From assembly GCA_022575985.1 (NCBI GenBank), contig JAKSXM010000272.1:1612001-1676000 (forward strand): a stretch of 64,000 bases of DNA, written 5' to 3'. Positions within the stretch are counted from its first letter, which is position 1. Each line of letters opens with the position of its first letter. Below are positions 23,560 through 34,465 of this stretch, one piece after another. The position numbers were made by a program, and so were the translations under genes. The notes below the pieces were generated by a model that was not told the DNA's origin, searched no databases, and saw only the letters and a list, made by a program, of their open reading frames with translations. Source of the DNA: Anagrus nilaparvatae (lineage: Eukaryota; Arthropoda; Insecta; Hymenoptera; Mymaridae).

Positions 23560-25100
23560 CTTATTTAACACCAAAAATTAGGCACAAAAAAAATAAATAC
23601 AAAATTTTATGAACACATTAAATTCAACGCAGTCATAAATTCACAAACTGTTAAAAATTATTGTGTCTGAATTCATGAATTTGTTAAATTTTTTTGTGCT
23701 GAAAACACTCTGTTAATTTTTTTATGTGCTTTAAAAAAATGAAAGCATTTTTTTAAGTACGCGTTTTATTGAAAATAAAAACTTAAAGATAAAAAAATTG
23801 AACACAGTGTTTTTAAGTTATGAAATTTAACACACTTAAGAAAGTGTTCATAAACTGTAATTTTTAGTTTAAAAAATCTTTTATTTTAAATTTTGGTTCT
23901 GAATTCATAAATCAGTCGTTCTTAGCTATGTTTACCCAAGTCTGAGGTCGATGTCTGGAATTTAAGAAATACCTATTTCACTGTGTTTGGTATGTAAAAG
24001 TATGGTTACTTTTCAATTTTAAAGGCTCTAGATGGCTCCGATTTGACAGCTGTTTTTCCAATTTTAATTTTTTTCGTACTATTAGCCAGCCGTTTCTTTT
24101 TTATTTTCTTAACGCCTTCAATAAGCCTAAGAAATATTTTTAAAAAAAAATATACCATAGAAGGTAGTAAAATTTCCTGCCCGATCCGAATCTGGTCATA
24201 TTTTTTCGAAACATCGTAAAACTGAAAGAATATTTCAAATCTCAAAAAGTGTCACTTTTTTTAATTCTTTTTTTTTTTATTAAATGTGTTTTCCTATATA
24301 TTTTATGATGGTAAATTCCTTTTTTGTCATATTTACCTTTTAAGTGCTTAAAAACCGATTTTAAGCTCAAAAAACTGATTTCGAAAATTTTTTATTTTCT
24401 GAATTTTCTGTTTTTCTCGCTTTTCTTGACAGAAAATGAAAATTCTGACTTGATTTTCGGATTCCTCGGGAAATTTTACCCAGGAAACCTATCTGGGTAT
24501 AATTTTAGAGTCCTCTAAGAGGCTGTAAAAAAAAGAATAACAAAGTAACCTGCAAAAATCAAACCAAGAAACAGAATAAAAAAATAGCAAATTTTAATTA
24601 TGTTTTTGAGGAATTCGAATTTGAAATTTTCTTTTAGTTTTTCCAAATATCCGGGATTTCTTAAGGTTTTTACGAAAAAATATGATACGAAAATAGTTAA
24701 ATACGAAAATAAATAAATACGAAAAAAGTTTACTACCTACCTAGTACAGAAAATATTTTGTAGGATTATTTACGGGGCAGTCAGAAAATAAAAAAGAAAC
24801 GGCTAGCTAAGAATGCGAAAAATATCAAAAATGGAAAAACAGCTGCTAAATCGCAACTAGGTCACCCAGAGTTTTGAAAATTGGACAGTGACTATAATAT
24901 TTTTACATATCAAATGCAGTGCAATCGGTATTTTTTAAATTCAAGACATCGACATCAGACTTGGGTGAAAATTGTTAAGAACTACCGAAATACGTTTAAT
25001 TTCATGAAAACAGTCTGTTTAGTTTTTTATGTGCTTAACTTTTTGTGCTAAGTGAAACGCGTGCTTAAAAAAAATATATTTTATTACGTTTAGTTAAAAA
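23560..25100. repeat. Fold-back repeat, 1.5 kb
   Basis: Inverted arms at 23920-24120 and 24775-24985 share AGCCGTTTCTTTTTTATTTT / its complement, GGAAAAACAGCTG and CCCAAGTCTGAGGTCGATGTC. Outer parts (23690-23760 and 25000-25060, with words like TTTATGTGCTT) extend the pairing less well. No coding frame was recognised. Confidence 0.65.
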
Positions 25101-25650
25101 AATTTTTTTTTTTTAAACTAAATTTTTAAGTTGTTGATTTGAAAAATCAAAATTTTGAAATTTATTTTATTTCAGGGCAACTTAAAAAATTTAAGTTATC
25201 CAAAGTGTTTTTGTCTTATTTTTCAGTAGACTAAATTTATTTGATATTTTTTTGATTTGTTCTAAACTATTTTGTTATTATTTCATGTGTTTAATATTAT
25301 TATGGTTGAAATTATGTGTGCGAAATTTCGTGTGGTCTATTATAGCGTAAACTATCTGAAGAATTAAGGAGTTATCAAAAATTAATTAATAATCTATTAA
25401 ATTTTTTATTTTTTTAATTTTTTTTATGAAATAGATAAAAATGATTAAAATTAAATACAATTTTGGAAATTTAGAAAATTTATTTAAAGAATTTCCAAAA
25501 AAAAATTTTTTAAAAGACGTAACAAAAGATAATCCTCTCTTTTATATGTACAAGGCATACGTACGGCCTCCAAAAACATCAGCCTGCGCGATTCCATATA
25601 TACGGTCCTGAATTTTAAACTTTTTCTCTCTTTCTACATAAAACTCTATA

Positions 25651-25945
25651 AGCAGTTAGTGCACTGGAGTACTCATATGATAATTAGGTATAGATACCCA
25701 AAAAACATTAGTGTAGTGTAAGAAAAATGGTAATATATTAAAAATTTTAACAAAAAATGGCAATAAAACGTTAAAAATGACCTAAAATAGGCAATTACGC
25801 AAAATTGGACCACGTCAGGTCAAAACGGACTTCAGATTTGGAATCAGCGACCCCAAAAACTAAAATTACCGTCGAAAAATTCCATGGACATGCTTTAAAA
25901 AAATTCGCAAATAAAACCATGCTCCAGGTCTATACTAATAAGCTA
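25651..25945 (+). repeat. Dispersed repeat, copy B (uninterrupted)
   Basis: Inverted partner of 18270-18532/19011-19045. It retains the pre-insertion junction for the MITE at 18533-19010 and an insertion of its own near 25730-25770 (TTTTAACAAAAAATGG). Confidence 0.8.
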
Positions 25946-26039
25946 AATATTCGAATGTTAAAAAATAGCTATAATTGTCAAATAAAAAAAAAAATATTGC
26001 TATAAAAGGAAAATAAAAAAGAAATTTATTTTTTTAAGT

Positions 26040-26430
26040 TACTTTTACTCATTGGGGGGTTACTTTAACGCACTTTTAAAATAAAATTATGTATGAATTA
26101 ACCCTTGACATAAATGTATATTTTACCAATTATGCGATCACAGACCTGTACACTTTCCCATTTGATGTATTATAACTTTACATCACTTATTTCATAAATG
26201 GATCCCTCATAAAATAACTAATTTTTATTTAGCCAAAACGTGAATTTGATTAAAAATACCCCTTATTGAGGTAGTTTTTGCTGATTTAAGGGCGAATAGC
26301 TCATTTCCTAAATAAATGACCCCAACATTCGTGATCAGTGACACAAAAATCTATTGTAGACCAAATCTGATGGTGACGAGTAACTATAGTCGTTATTTGA
26401 ATAGAGTAATATGTAAAATATCATTTTTTC
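26040..26430. repeat. Degenerate dispersed repeat (GTAGTTTTTGCTGATTTAAGG family)
   Basis: Contains the phrase GAGGTAGTTTTTGCTGATTT followed by ATTCGTGATCAGTGACAC and ACCAAATCTGATGG. Related stretches occur at 49950-50170 and 57190-57400 (GGGGTAGTTTT.GCTAAT, ATTCGTGATCAGCGA). Function unknown. Confidence 0.55.
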
Positions 26431-26934
26431 AGCTTTTTTCAAATCTACCGTTAATTTGATCTACCACCCTTTCGTATACCCAAAAAGAGATGTGAAAAGG
26501 GGAATTTTGGGAAAATGACGGAAAAACTTTCTTTTTGAAATTCATTGAAAATATTTAATTCAATTTCATTGCACCTATAAACGATCAGACTTTATTATTT
26601 AAACAATCATTTTTATCGAGAAGTAAAATTCTGTGCTAACATGACACATGCACAAGTGCTTATAGATTTTGTATTTTTATTATATAATAATATAACTTTT
26701 ATTTTATTTTTATTAAATTTCATAAGTTTTAAAAATTAATTTAATGATAAAATTTTCATATATAAAACATTTAATTAAATATAAATAAACATTTAACATA
26801 AAAGTTACTTTTCATATTGTTATTTATAATATATTAATAATTTAATTAAAAAACAATTTAAAAAATCGGCTTGTAATTACAGGCCGATTTTAAACCTAAA
26901 TGCCTCAGCGGGGTCTAGATCCTACTGCAATCTA
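26431..26934. other. AT-rich spacer
   Basis: No coding segment or terminal repeat was recognised. A short inverted pair (AATCGGCCTGTAATTACAGGCCGATT-like, 26866-26891) lies just before the polymerase pseudogene. Confidence 0.45.
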
Positions 26935-29097
26935 TGTAACAAAAAATATTCAAACGACAAGTATCACAGATGTTCGAGTAGGTGTTACAAATGTTTCCGA
27001 ATTCCACGCTCTAATCAGTTGAACGTGGGGTTTCAGTAGCTTGTGTTTTGCGTTTTGTATCAGAGATATTTTTTTGGTGATAACTTTTTTGAAAAACACA
27101 GAGCGCCAGAGTCTTATAAAAATAATCCCTCGGTTTGCTTAGGCGTAAGACACTGTGCGTTGTATCTTAAAATGATAAAGATAGACGATACCGTAAAACA
27201 CAAGTGCAGCGAAATTTTTTGCAACACGTGCTTGAAAGGCGCGAACGTGAATCATTTATGTTACATGCAGCCACTGTCTCAAAGAGACAATGAGTCAAAA
27301 GTAATTTTTATATTTTTTGACTTTGATACCACGCAATGCGAGACTTTAGTCGGTGATTGTACGGTTAAGTTACACAAACCAAATTTATGCGTTGTACAAT
27401 AACTTTGTACATTTTGTATGCGAGACGAGGACTTACAATTCTTTGTTAAATGCGGGTGTCGGGAAAACATTTTCCGCGAGGAGCCTGTGAAAAATTTTTT
27501 GACATTAGCACTCACACCAAAAAAAGATTTTTCAAACGTTATATGTCGAAAGTTTTGACAGTCAATTTTTATTAAAGCACATAGTAGAGGAAATGCGTCT
27601 GAAACCGAAGCTGATATTGAATGGGTAAAAAATAATATTAATGACTGTTGAAAAAAAAATTACATTCATAGACAGCCTAAATTATTTTCACATGGCTCTG
27701 AGCGCGTTGCCTAAAGCTTTTGGTTTGCCAGATATGATTAAGGGGAATTTTCCATACCTCTTTAACATACCTGAAAACCAGAATTATATCGGTCCGTTAC
27801 TGGATATCGAGTTTTATTGCATCGACAGTATGTCACGCGATAAAAGAGAAAAGTTTTTGACCTGGCACAGGGAGAGGAAAAATTCCGGAAGTCTCTTTAA
27901 TTTTCAAGTCGAGATTGAGTCGTATTGTAGAAACGACGTAGATGTGTTGAGGAAAGCTTGTTTGAAATTTAGAGAATCTTTTTTGGAGATCGGAAGAATT
28001 TGTCCCTTCGCGGAAGCTACGATGATTGCCAGTGCATGCATGAATGTTTTTAGAAAAAATTTTTAAAACCAAACACAATAGGTATGTTACCGGGCAGAAG
28101 CTATATATTTAGCGACAACCAGTCTGTGATAGCCATCCAATGGTTAGTTTGGATAGAAAGGGAAATGAATTGGAAAATTCAGCACGCTGGTCGTTGAGAT
28201 CAGGCTTCCTAAAAACGTAAAGTTAGATGGATTTATTCCTCCGAGCCGAACCGATGCGCATAACGGTATTTGCCTTATGATGATAGGTTCTTATTGGCAC
28301 GGTTGCATTAGTTGCTTCAAATGAAACCGAGACAAGCGGCTAAGCGATCGTATTATAAGTATTCGAAGATCGTTATAACAGAACAGTGGCTATTAGCAGA
28401 AGAATAAAAACCAATAATTACGAACTTATCGTCAAATGGAAATGCGAATTCAGAATCGAACTCGAACAAAATCCTGAAATAAAAATTTATCTTGGCCAGC
28501 ACGATTTGACCAAAAGTCCTCCTTTACCCATACATTTGCAAGCGTGGTAAATTTCCACTTTCTCACCCAAAATTATACATGGGTGAACTGGAATATCGTG
28601 AATTCGCTGGTCAAAATTACGAAAATTTTGCGGACAGGGTCGAGGGACTAGTTAACTGCAAAATTCTACCACAGGAATCTCAGGAATGTCACGTATCCTG
28701 TTTTACCCGTAAAAATGCAAGGTAAGCTCTTGTTCGGCCTGTGTCGTACTTGTTGCGAGGAAATGAGACAAGAGGCGTGCCGCCACGAGGACAAAAATTT
28801 ACGAGTCTTTGTGGGTTCGTGGAATTCGCTGGAATTGAAAAAAGCAGTCGAACGGGGTTACGTAATTAAAGAGATATATGAAATTTTGCAGTACGAGATA
28901 ACGGAATACGATCCAGTGACGAAAGAGGGTAGATTATTCGCAGAATACATAGACACTTATTTCAAATTAAAGACGCAAGCTAGCGGTTTACCTGAAGAAT
29001 ATTCTACCATTGATGAATACGTTTTAGAAATTCCTCGTAACGAGGGTATCGAGTTAGACCGTGAAAAGATTGAAAGTAATCCAAGACTTATGTGGTA
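26935..29097 (+). pseudogene. Broken protein-primed family-B DNA polymerase (Polinton- or virus-like)
   Basis: Successive frames give parts of one protein. First comes a zinc-finger-like N-terminus (26935-27030, paired Cys and His); then 27043-27402 with CxxC pairs and FFDFDTTQ, the exonuclease I-type acidic motif; then 27641-28066 with FIDSLNYF and YCRNDVDVL, the exonuclease II and III motifs. Next is SYWHGCISCFK (about 28290-28325), and last 28715-29098 with LCRTCCEE and the VERGYVIKEIYEI block. The segment that should hold the first polymerase catalytic Asp is missing between about 28400 and 28700, and at least six frame breaks or stops are present. Such polymerases occur in Polinton/Maverick elements and related insect viruses. 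No integrase, packaging or capsid gene is nearby, so the source is open. Confidence 0.75.
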
Positions 29098-29117
29098 GAC
29101 GACCCAGCCGAGCTGCA

Positions 29118-29162
29118 CGCGTTCAACTCTGTAAATCTGCACGCATTCAACTCTGTAAATCT
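29118..29162 (+). repeat. 23-bp direct duplication
   Basis: GCATTCAACTCTGTAAATCT follows GCGTTCAACTCTGTAAATCT directly; two copies only, at the outer end of the fold-back arm. Confidence 0.8.
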
Positions 29163-29319
29163 ACTGTGCCCATTTTAGACACTGAGCGGCGGCAGGTCGA
29201 CATTTTAAAAACAGAAAAATTGAAATAAAAGTGGAGTAACGGTAAGTTTTTTGAATGGGTAAAAAACGGCTACTTTGACTGATGATATCTCTGAACCTAC
29301 ATATCCAAAATAAAGTTTT
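29130..29319. repeat. Fold-back arm, outer part (split from 53248-53345)
   Basis: Inverted match to 54425-54720: TGTGCCCATTTTAG, AATTGAAATAAAAGT, GGGTAAAAAACGGCTACTTT and TGATGATATCTCTGAAC are shared in order. It stops at AAAGTTTT (29312-29319). The partner arm reads straight on into GTTTTAGTGCAAAATGG, which in this arm resumes only at 53248. Confidence 0.85.
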
Positions 29320-29354
29320 GGTTTTTCAACATAACCTCCTTCTATCATCAGAGA

Positions 29355-29649
29355 CTTGTTGATTATCCTCAAACTTCATACTCCCAAAATAGATATTCAA
29401 AAAATAATAATCAGATTAATTATCCAAATAAAAATTATACTTCTCTTCATAATTCACAACCAAACCCTCAGAACTACTGTCCCTCTTTTCCTTATGTACC
29501 TCAAAGCTTTTCACTACACTCTAATTCATTACCCTGTACTTCAGCATAACCCACCAAAAATCCCAACACCTATAGTACCCTCACTATCACCCCCTCCCTC
29601 ATTCACCTCTCAACTTAAAGAACCTATCCTTTTACAAGATTTCAGCTAG
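29355..29649 (+). pseudogene. Possible LINE ORF1 C-terminal end
   Basis: In the frame starting near 29368 the segment reads as a Gln/Asn/Tyr/Pro-rich peptide (for example YSQNRYSKNNNQINYPNKNY) with one stop, as in low-complexity ORF1 tails of Jockey-like LINEs. A second frame is open over the same span. No RNA-binding knuckle is visible. The placement just before ORF2 supports the call, which remains weak. Confidence 0.4.
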
Positions 29650-29739
29650 CAATCCCTGGAATAGCAATCCCCGGTAAGCTCTAAAATTATCTAAATCAAA
29701 ATTGTAAAAATAAAAAATATAATCCTTACTCCCCCTAAC

Positions 29740-30570
29740 TCTTCAGAGCTTGTCATTTCAATGCCAGCTCCCTTTGTAAATCAGGTCATATGGATTTTGT
29801 TTGCGCTAAATTTCTGTCCGGGGAATATCACGCGGTAGTAGTAACAGAGACTTGGCTATATTGTGCCCTTACTGATGTCATGGTTCAAATACCGGGATAT
29901 ACTTTAATAAGAAATGACAGGCAAGGTCGTAGTTCGAGAGGCGTAGCATTATATATTAAAAACAACATCAAATACCGTCTTTAAGGCCCGCAAACACTCC
30001 ATGGCTAATGCAAGATTCACATATTTCCCTTAAAAAAAAAAAAAAAAAAAAAAAATAATATCAAATACCGTATTCTTGATATAAGCATTGAAACTGGTCA
30101 AGAAAAATTGGGTGAGTACCTTATATGCGAAGTTGATTTTTTGATCATTTTCTTACCTAGTCATGGCTGTAGTTTATAGTCCTCCTGATTCGAGATTCCA
30201 CCAGGGTATTAAATTTTTAGATAATTTATCTAGTATCATTGCTAATTACAGTAATAAACTAATCTTAGGTAACTTCAACGATGATATGTATTACTTTCAT
30301 CAAAAATCTCTTATAATGCACGATTTTATTTTTGAAAACAGGTTGTATTTAGTTCCTCACGGTGCATCTCATAAGGGTCCCCAACACCACTCTTTCATCG
30401 ACCTTTGTATTGTCGATGAAAATGATCGTGTCATATCTTTTGGAAAACATCCTTTTAAAGAAACATCCTTTTAGTAACGTCCGTTAGGGAATGATTATTA
30501 ACAATCGTTATTAATAGACGTTACTCTATTCATCTAGACGTCCGAAAACTCCACTTGCTCAAATAAGATA
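29740..30570 (+). pseudogene. LINE ORF2 endonuclease domain (split)
   Basis: Apurinic-type endonuclease that nicks the target for LINE integration. Visible blocks are ACHFNASSLC (opening strand), VVVTETWL with the metal-binding Glu at about 29845, RGVALYI, LGNFNDD at about 30270 (normally GDFN) and HSFIDLCIVD at about 30390 (metal-binding D). It is interrupted at 29979-30059 by a short poly-A insertion and has frame breaks near 30130 and 30475. It continues after the BEL element at 38522. Confidence 0.8.
29979..30059 (+). mobile_element. Very short 5'-truncated poly-A retro-insertion
   Basis: About 55 bp of sequence starting at TTTAAGGCCCGC and a run of 23 or more A. It is flanked by ATCAAATACCGT at 29967-29978 and again at 30060-30071, a 12-bp perfect target duplication (15 with one mismatch). 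The body is the 3' end of the element found on the minus strand at 30838-31240. Confidence 0.9.
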
Positions 30571-30814
30571 TGTCTCGGTATATGTAATATACGTTATTGT
30601 ATTGTACGCGTTCTTATATGTATAATATAGAATGTATCTTATTTTATTCTGCGCATGAGCGCTTCTTTTGTGTAAAGACAGCGAAAGCCAGTTCGCTCTC
30701 AGGTGTGGCGAAGTGCACACACGTTCTCAATAAAACGCTCTGGTATATATTATTTAAATGGCCGTCTCAGTTATTTTCTTCTAGTTCCGCCATCATCAAT
30801 CCTTATTTGGAACA
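30571..30814 (+). repeat. 5' LTR of the BEL/Pao element
   Basis: Starts TGTCTCGGTATATG and ends TTATTTGGAACA. Contains AATAAA (about 30730) after the words GCGAAGTGCACACACGTTCT. Pairs with 38278-38521. Confidence 0.93.
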
Positions 30815-30837
30815 TCTGGTCATTCGAGCCGTGAATT

Positions 30838-31240
30838 TTATTTTATTTTTTTTATTTTTTTTTTTTTTTTTAAGGGAAATATGTGAATCTTGCATCAGCC
30901 ATGGAGTGTTTGCGGGCCTGAAAGACCCGCAAATTTCCATGACCGCCCAGTTGTACAAAGTGTACAACTGGGAGACTACCGGCGACCGCAGTCGCCGTTT
31001 ACGCCCCAGATTCTTACTGGATAAACACACTTTAAACCCCCCGCGCTTGTTTGTCCCAAACCGGAACTCCCTTTTCAGGTATAACTTCAGTTTGGGACGC
31101 GCAGCCTAGGCAGCTGGCTGCTGCCTTCCCCCCTGCCTAGGGGCAGGAGAGCTCTCTACGATAGAAAGCCCTCCTCCTTCTTCTCCAACAAGGTGGTCCT
31201 TACGTACTCTGCTACTTTGTTCCAGTTTTCGGAACTCCAT
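30838..31240 (-). mobile_element. Poly-A retroelement 3' end inserted in the BEL leader
   Basis: On the minus strand a GC-rich body of about 370 bp ends in CACATATTTCCCTT and a long A run (T run 30838-30871 on the plus strand). It contains the palindrome CCAGTTGTACA/TGTACAACTGG (30948-30969) and a GC-rich CCCTAGGCAGG patch. It matches the tiny insertion at 29979. The outer end at about 31240 is approximate. It is probably a LINE 3' end, since a short frame near the top resembles a LINE C-terminus. Confidence 0.75.
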
Positions 31241-32722
31241 GTGTGCCTTATTAATCAGTGCATAGTTACAATGATATATTTTTTTCGTGATTATAGTGCA
31301 ACATTATTTTTTTCTACAAGCATTGAACGAAAATTTTGAAAAATTTCGTACATATAATAAAGAGAAATAAAAAAAAAAAGAGAAGTGATTAGTCAAAAAA
31401 TTTCTTTTTTATTAAATAAACTGTGCACGTGTTTCGTAAAAGTTAAAAAAAAAACTGCACGTGTTTTCGTAATGGAAATTTGTCAACTTTAAACTCAAAC
31501 TACAATCAAAATTTTTAAACATCTGGTAAAATTTTCAATGGAAAAAAATTGTCTTCGTCGTCTACAAAATTACTGAATTGCCAAAAAATTAAAAATTTTA
31601 CATGGAAAAAAATTGTCTGCGTCGTCTACAAAATCACCTGGAAGAGCAAAAATCAAAATATCGTCTAATTTAATAATCAAGTCAAAATATCGTCAACTCA
31701 TCGTCACCTGGAAAAGTCATAGGGAAATTGTGTCAAAAAATGGTCTTCTAGTCTTCGTCTATAAAATTGAAAATCATCCTCAAGGACAAAATCCAATCTC
31801 CAGGTATTTTTCGCCATTTTATGATTACATCGACATTTTGGAGGGGCGACATAACGAAGTTCAATTGGTCAGCCATTTTGATTTCTCAACCCACCACTAA
31901 CGCCATCGAGCTTCGACCGCAGTCGGCAATCCACACTGTCCTTCGTCATCTTGGAATTTCTTGATTATTAGCAGACAACATTTCAACAATCAAAGGGAGG
32001 CTATTTTTCATGTTTTTAAGTATTTAATATTATTTTAAACTCAAGCTTTTTTCTAATAATTAAACAAATTGTTTTTTATTATTTTTTTTTTGTGAAATCT
32101 TTATCTACTATTTAATTTAAAATTAAATACAATTTAAACAATAATATTTATAATCGACCTTTTTACGAGTACATAGTATTAAATGAATTTACAAATTCAT
32201 CGCCCACGCTTTTTATATGCGGATGCTTATCGTCATCTCTTTTTTTATTAAGGCATACAAAGCGGCGACATTAGATGAATTTTTAAACTTATTTAAAAAT
32301 TTGAATTTACGCGGATTTTAAATGTCGGTACAGAAGGTACCTAGCGTTTCGATCAACACTAACACATAGATCTCATTAGTGTAGCTGTGTGTGTTAGTGT
32401 ATGTGCTACAGACGCTGATGTAAACACGTCCTTATTTTTTTTATATACTTAACAAATGGCGATTTTAGCACTTGTGAGGACGACTCACATTGCTTTAGCC
32501 ATCTGTTCTGTATATAAGAAATGATGTTATATATATATATATTTATTTAAAATGCGAGTTGAATGTTATAACTCAGAGCGTTATTAGGTCCAAGCTCTAT
32601 ATATGAAAATTAATAATTTTTATTACTCGTTTGTAATTCTGAAACAATAATATTTATAATCGACCTTTTTACGAGTACATAGTATTAAATGAATTTACAA
32701 ATTCATCGCCCACGCTTTTTAT
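31241..32722 (+). other. BEL leader region with internal duplications
   Basis: No complete gene. A 63-bp-spaced duplication of ATGGAAAAAAATTGTCT (31537, 31600) is present. 32136-32303 is repeated at 32646-32808 almost unchanged (CGACCTTTTTACGAGTACAT, TTACAAATTCATCGCCC). Between them, 32322-32645 is bounded by TGTCGG and GAAACA and holds a TATATAAG word, so it could be a foreign solo LTR. Confidence 0.55.
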
Positions 32723-33646
32723 ATGCGGATGCTTATCGTCAACTCTTTTTTTATTAAGGCATACAAAGCGGCGACATTAGATGAATTTTTAAACTTATTT
32801 AAAGAGGACGATAATATGAATATTAGCTCTTGTAAAACGCGTTTAGAATCTTTAAAAGAAACTTGGTCTAATGTAACTTATAATGAAGTAAAAGACCAAC
32901 CTTATTTTAAAGATAAATTTTTTGAAAATGTAGAGCTACAGTATTTAGGATTATTAGGCAAATTTCGTTTGTACATAGACACACACTCAACATCCCCTAA
33001 TCATACAGTCCATGATAGATTCCATAATAATGTATCGACGCATTACGTTCCGGAAGACTTTGATCGTCTACCTAGAATGGAACTCCCTGAGTTTGACGGT
33101 ACGTTTCAGAATTGGGAATCCTTTAGAGACATATTTATTTCTTCGGTTGTAAATAAAGAAAATATGTCCAAAGTAACAAAGCTACGCCACCTTTGCAAAT
33201 GTTTAAAAGGTGACGCGGCAAATTTAGTACAGAGCTACTCTCTTACAGAGCAAAATTTTGACATTGTCTGGAATAAGTTAAAAGAAAGATATGAAGTGAA
33301 AAAGCGTCTAGTTTTTGGTCATGTCTCTTCAATTTTTTCTCTTAAACGCATAAGTAGGCCTTCAGCCATGGAACTCAAACGGGTTTTAGATGGACTTAAT
33401 ACTACAATTTCTGCTCTGAAGATTCTGAAACGCCCTCTCGAATTCTGGGATGATCTATTGGTTTATAACATCGTTTCGTTATTAGATGTGGAGACAAAAA
33501 GACAATGGGAATTATTTTATAGCAACCCCAATAATAATACCGTTGCTGATTTACCAAATGTCTCAACTCCTTTAGAAAATCAAGTTACTGCATCCAAACC
33601 TAATTCCGAAACTCCTTCTTTTGCAAAGTTAGTAGAGTTCTTATAA
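32723..33646 (+). pseudogene. BEL/Pao gag, capsid region
   Basis: A 307-codon frame of Gag, which packages element RNA. It holds the DUF1759-type capsid segment of BEL elements: LPRMELPEFDGTFQNWESFR near residues 115-134, then FISSVVN, KLRHLCKCLKGDAANLVQSY and WNKLKERYE. The true frame enters from the duplicated segment upstream (TTTTTTATTAAGGCATAC), so the start at 32723 is only the first available one. It ends at a TAA at 33644, after which the frame shifts. Confidence 0.85.
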
Positions 33647-34465
33647 TTGCAAATTAGCATCATGGAATCATTAGAGGAAAGTGATACCTCAAATTTAAAT
33701 TCTTTTGCCAGTACTTCAAATAATAAAAATTTAAATGTATCTACAGTACTTTCTAAAGTTTTTAACACACAAGTAGTCAGTAATAGCTCAAATAAATTTA
33801 AATTACAGTGTATCATTTGTAAACAAGGTCATCACTTTTCTCTATGTAATTCTTAGGAGCAAAGAAAAGCATTTGTCCATGAAAAGAAAAGATGTATTAA
33901 TTGTTTAGGCAATCATTTCATGGATAAATGCAAATCTAATAGAAGATACAAAACTTGCAAAAAAATGCATCACACTACTTTACATATTCAAAATTCAAAT
34001 CAAAATAATAATTCTAATCAAGTTAAAAGTAGTGTAAACGTTACAAATGCTCTTGAATCAGAAATAAATAGTAGTCAGGAATCATTTTTGGATGCAGAGG
34101 CTTCGGTGAATGTTTGCGAATCTCCTAATACAGTTTTGTTAGCAACCGCACTTGTAAAAATAAGAGATAAAACTGGTCATGTAGTTTTAGCTAGAGCTTT
34201 GATTGATAATTGTTCTCAGGCCTCATTTATTAGCGAATCTCTCTATAAAAGACTTCATATTTCTCATCAGTCAGCTAAACTACCAATCTCAGGTGTTTTA
34301 GGTAGAACTGACTTCGTTTATAAAAAATGGGTCAACTTTAGCCTGAAGCCTTGGTTTTATTCAGATTTTAGTATGGAAATGGATGCTTATGCCTTTCCAA
34401 AAGTTTCATCTTACTCTCCAAATGTAGAAGAGATATTCAATCTCTTAGTCACTTGCCCACTTTAA
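33647..34465 (+). pseudogene. BEL/Pao zinc knuckles and aspartic protease
   Basis: Two zinc knuckles follow the capsid: CIICKQGHHFSLC (33810-33850) and CINCLGNHFMDKC after an in-frame TAG at 33854. The protease (DUF1758 type) is seen as VKIRDKTGHVVLARALIDNC then SQASFISESL; the active-site Asp is in LIDNCSQ, the usual BEL form of the retroviral DSG/DTG loop. The frame ends at 34463, where sequence shifts into the reverse transcriptase frame. Protein processing by this copy is unlikely because of the breaks. Confidence 0.8.
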
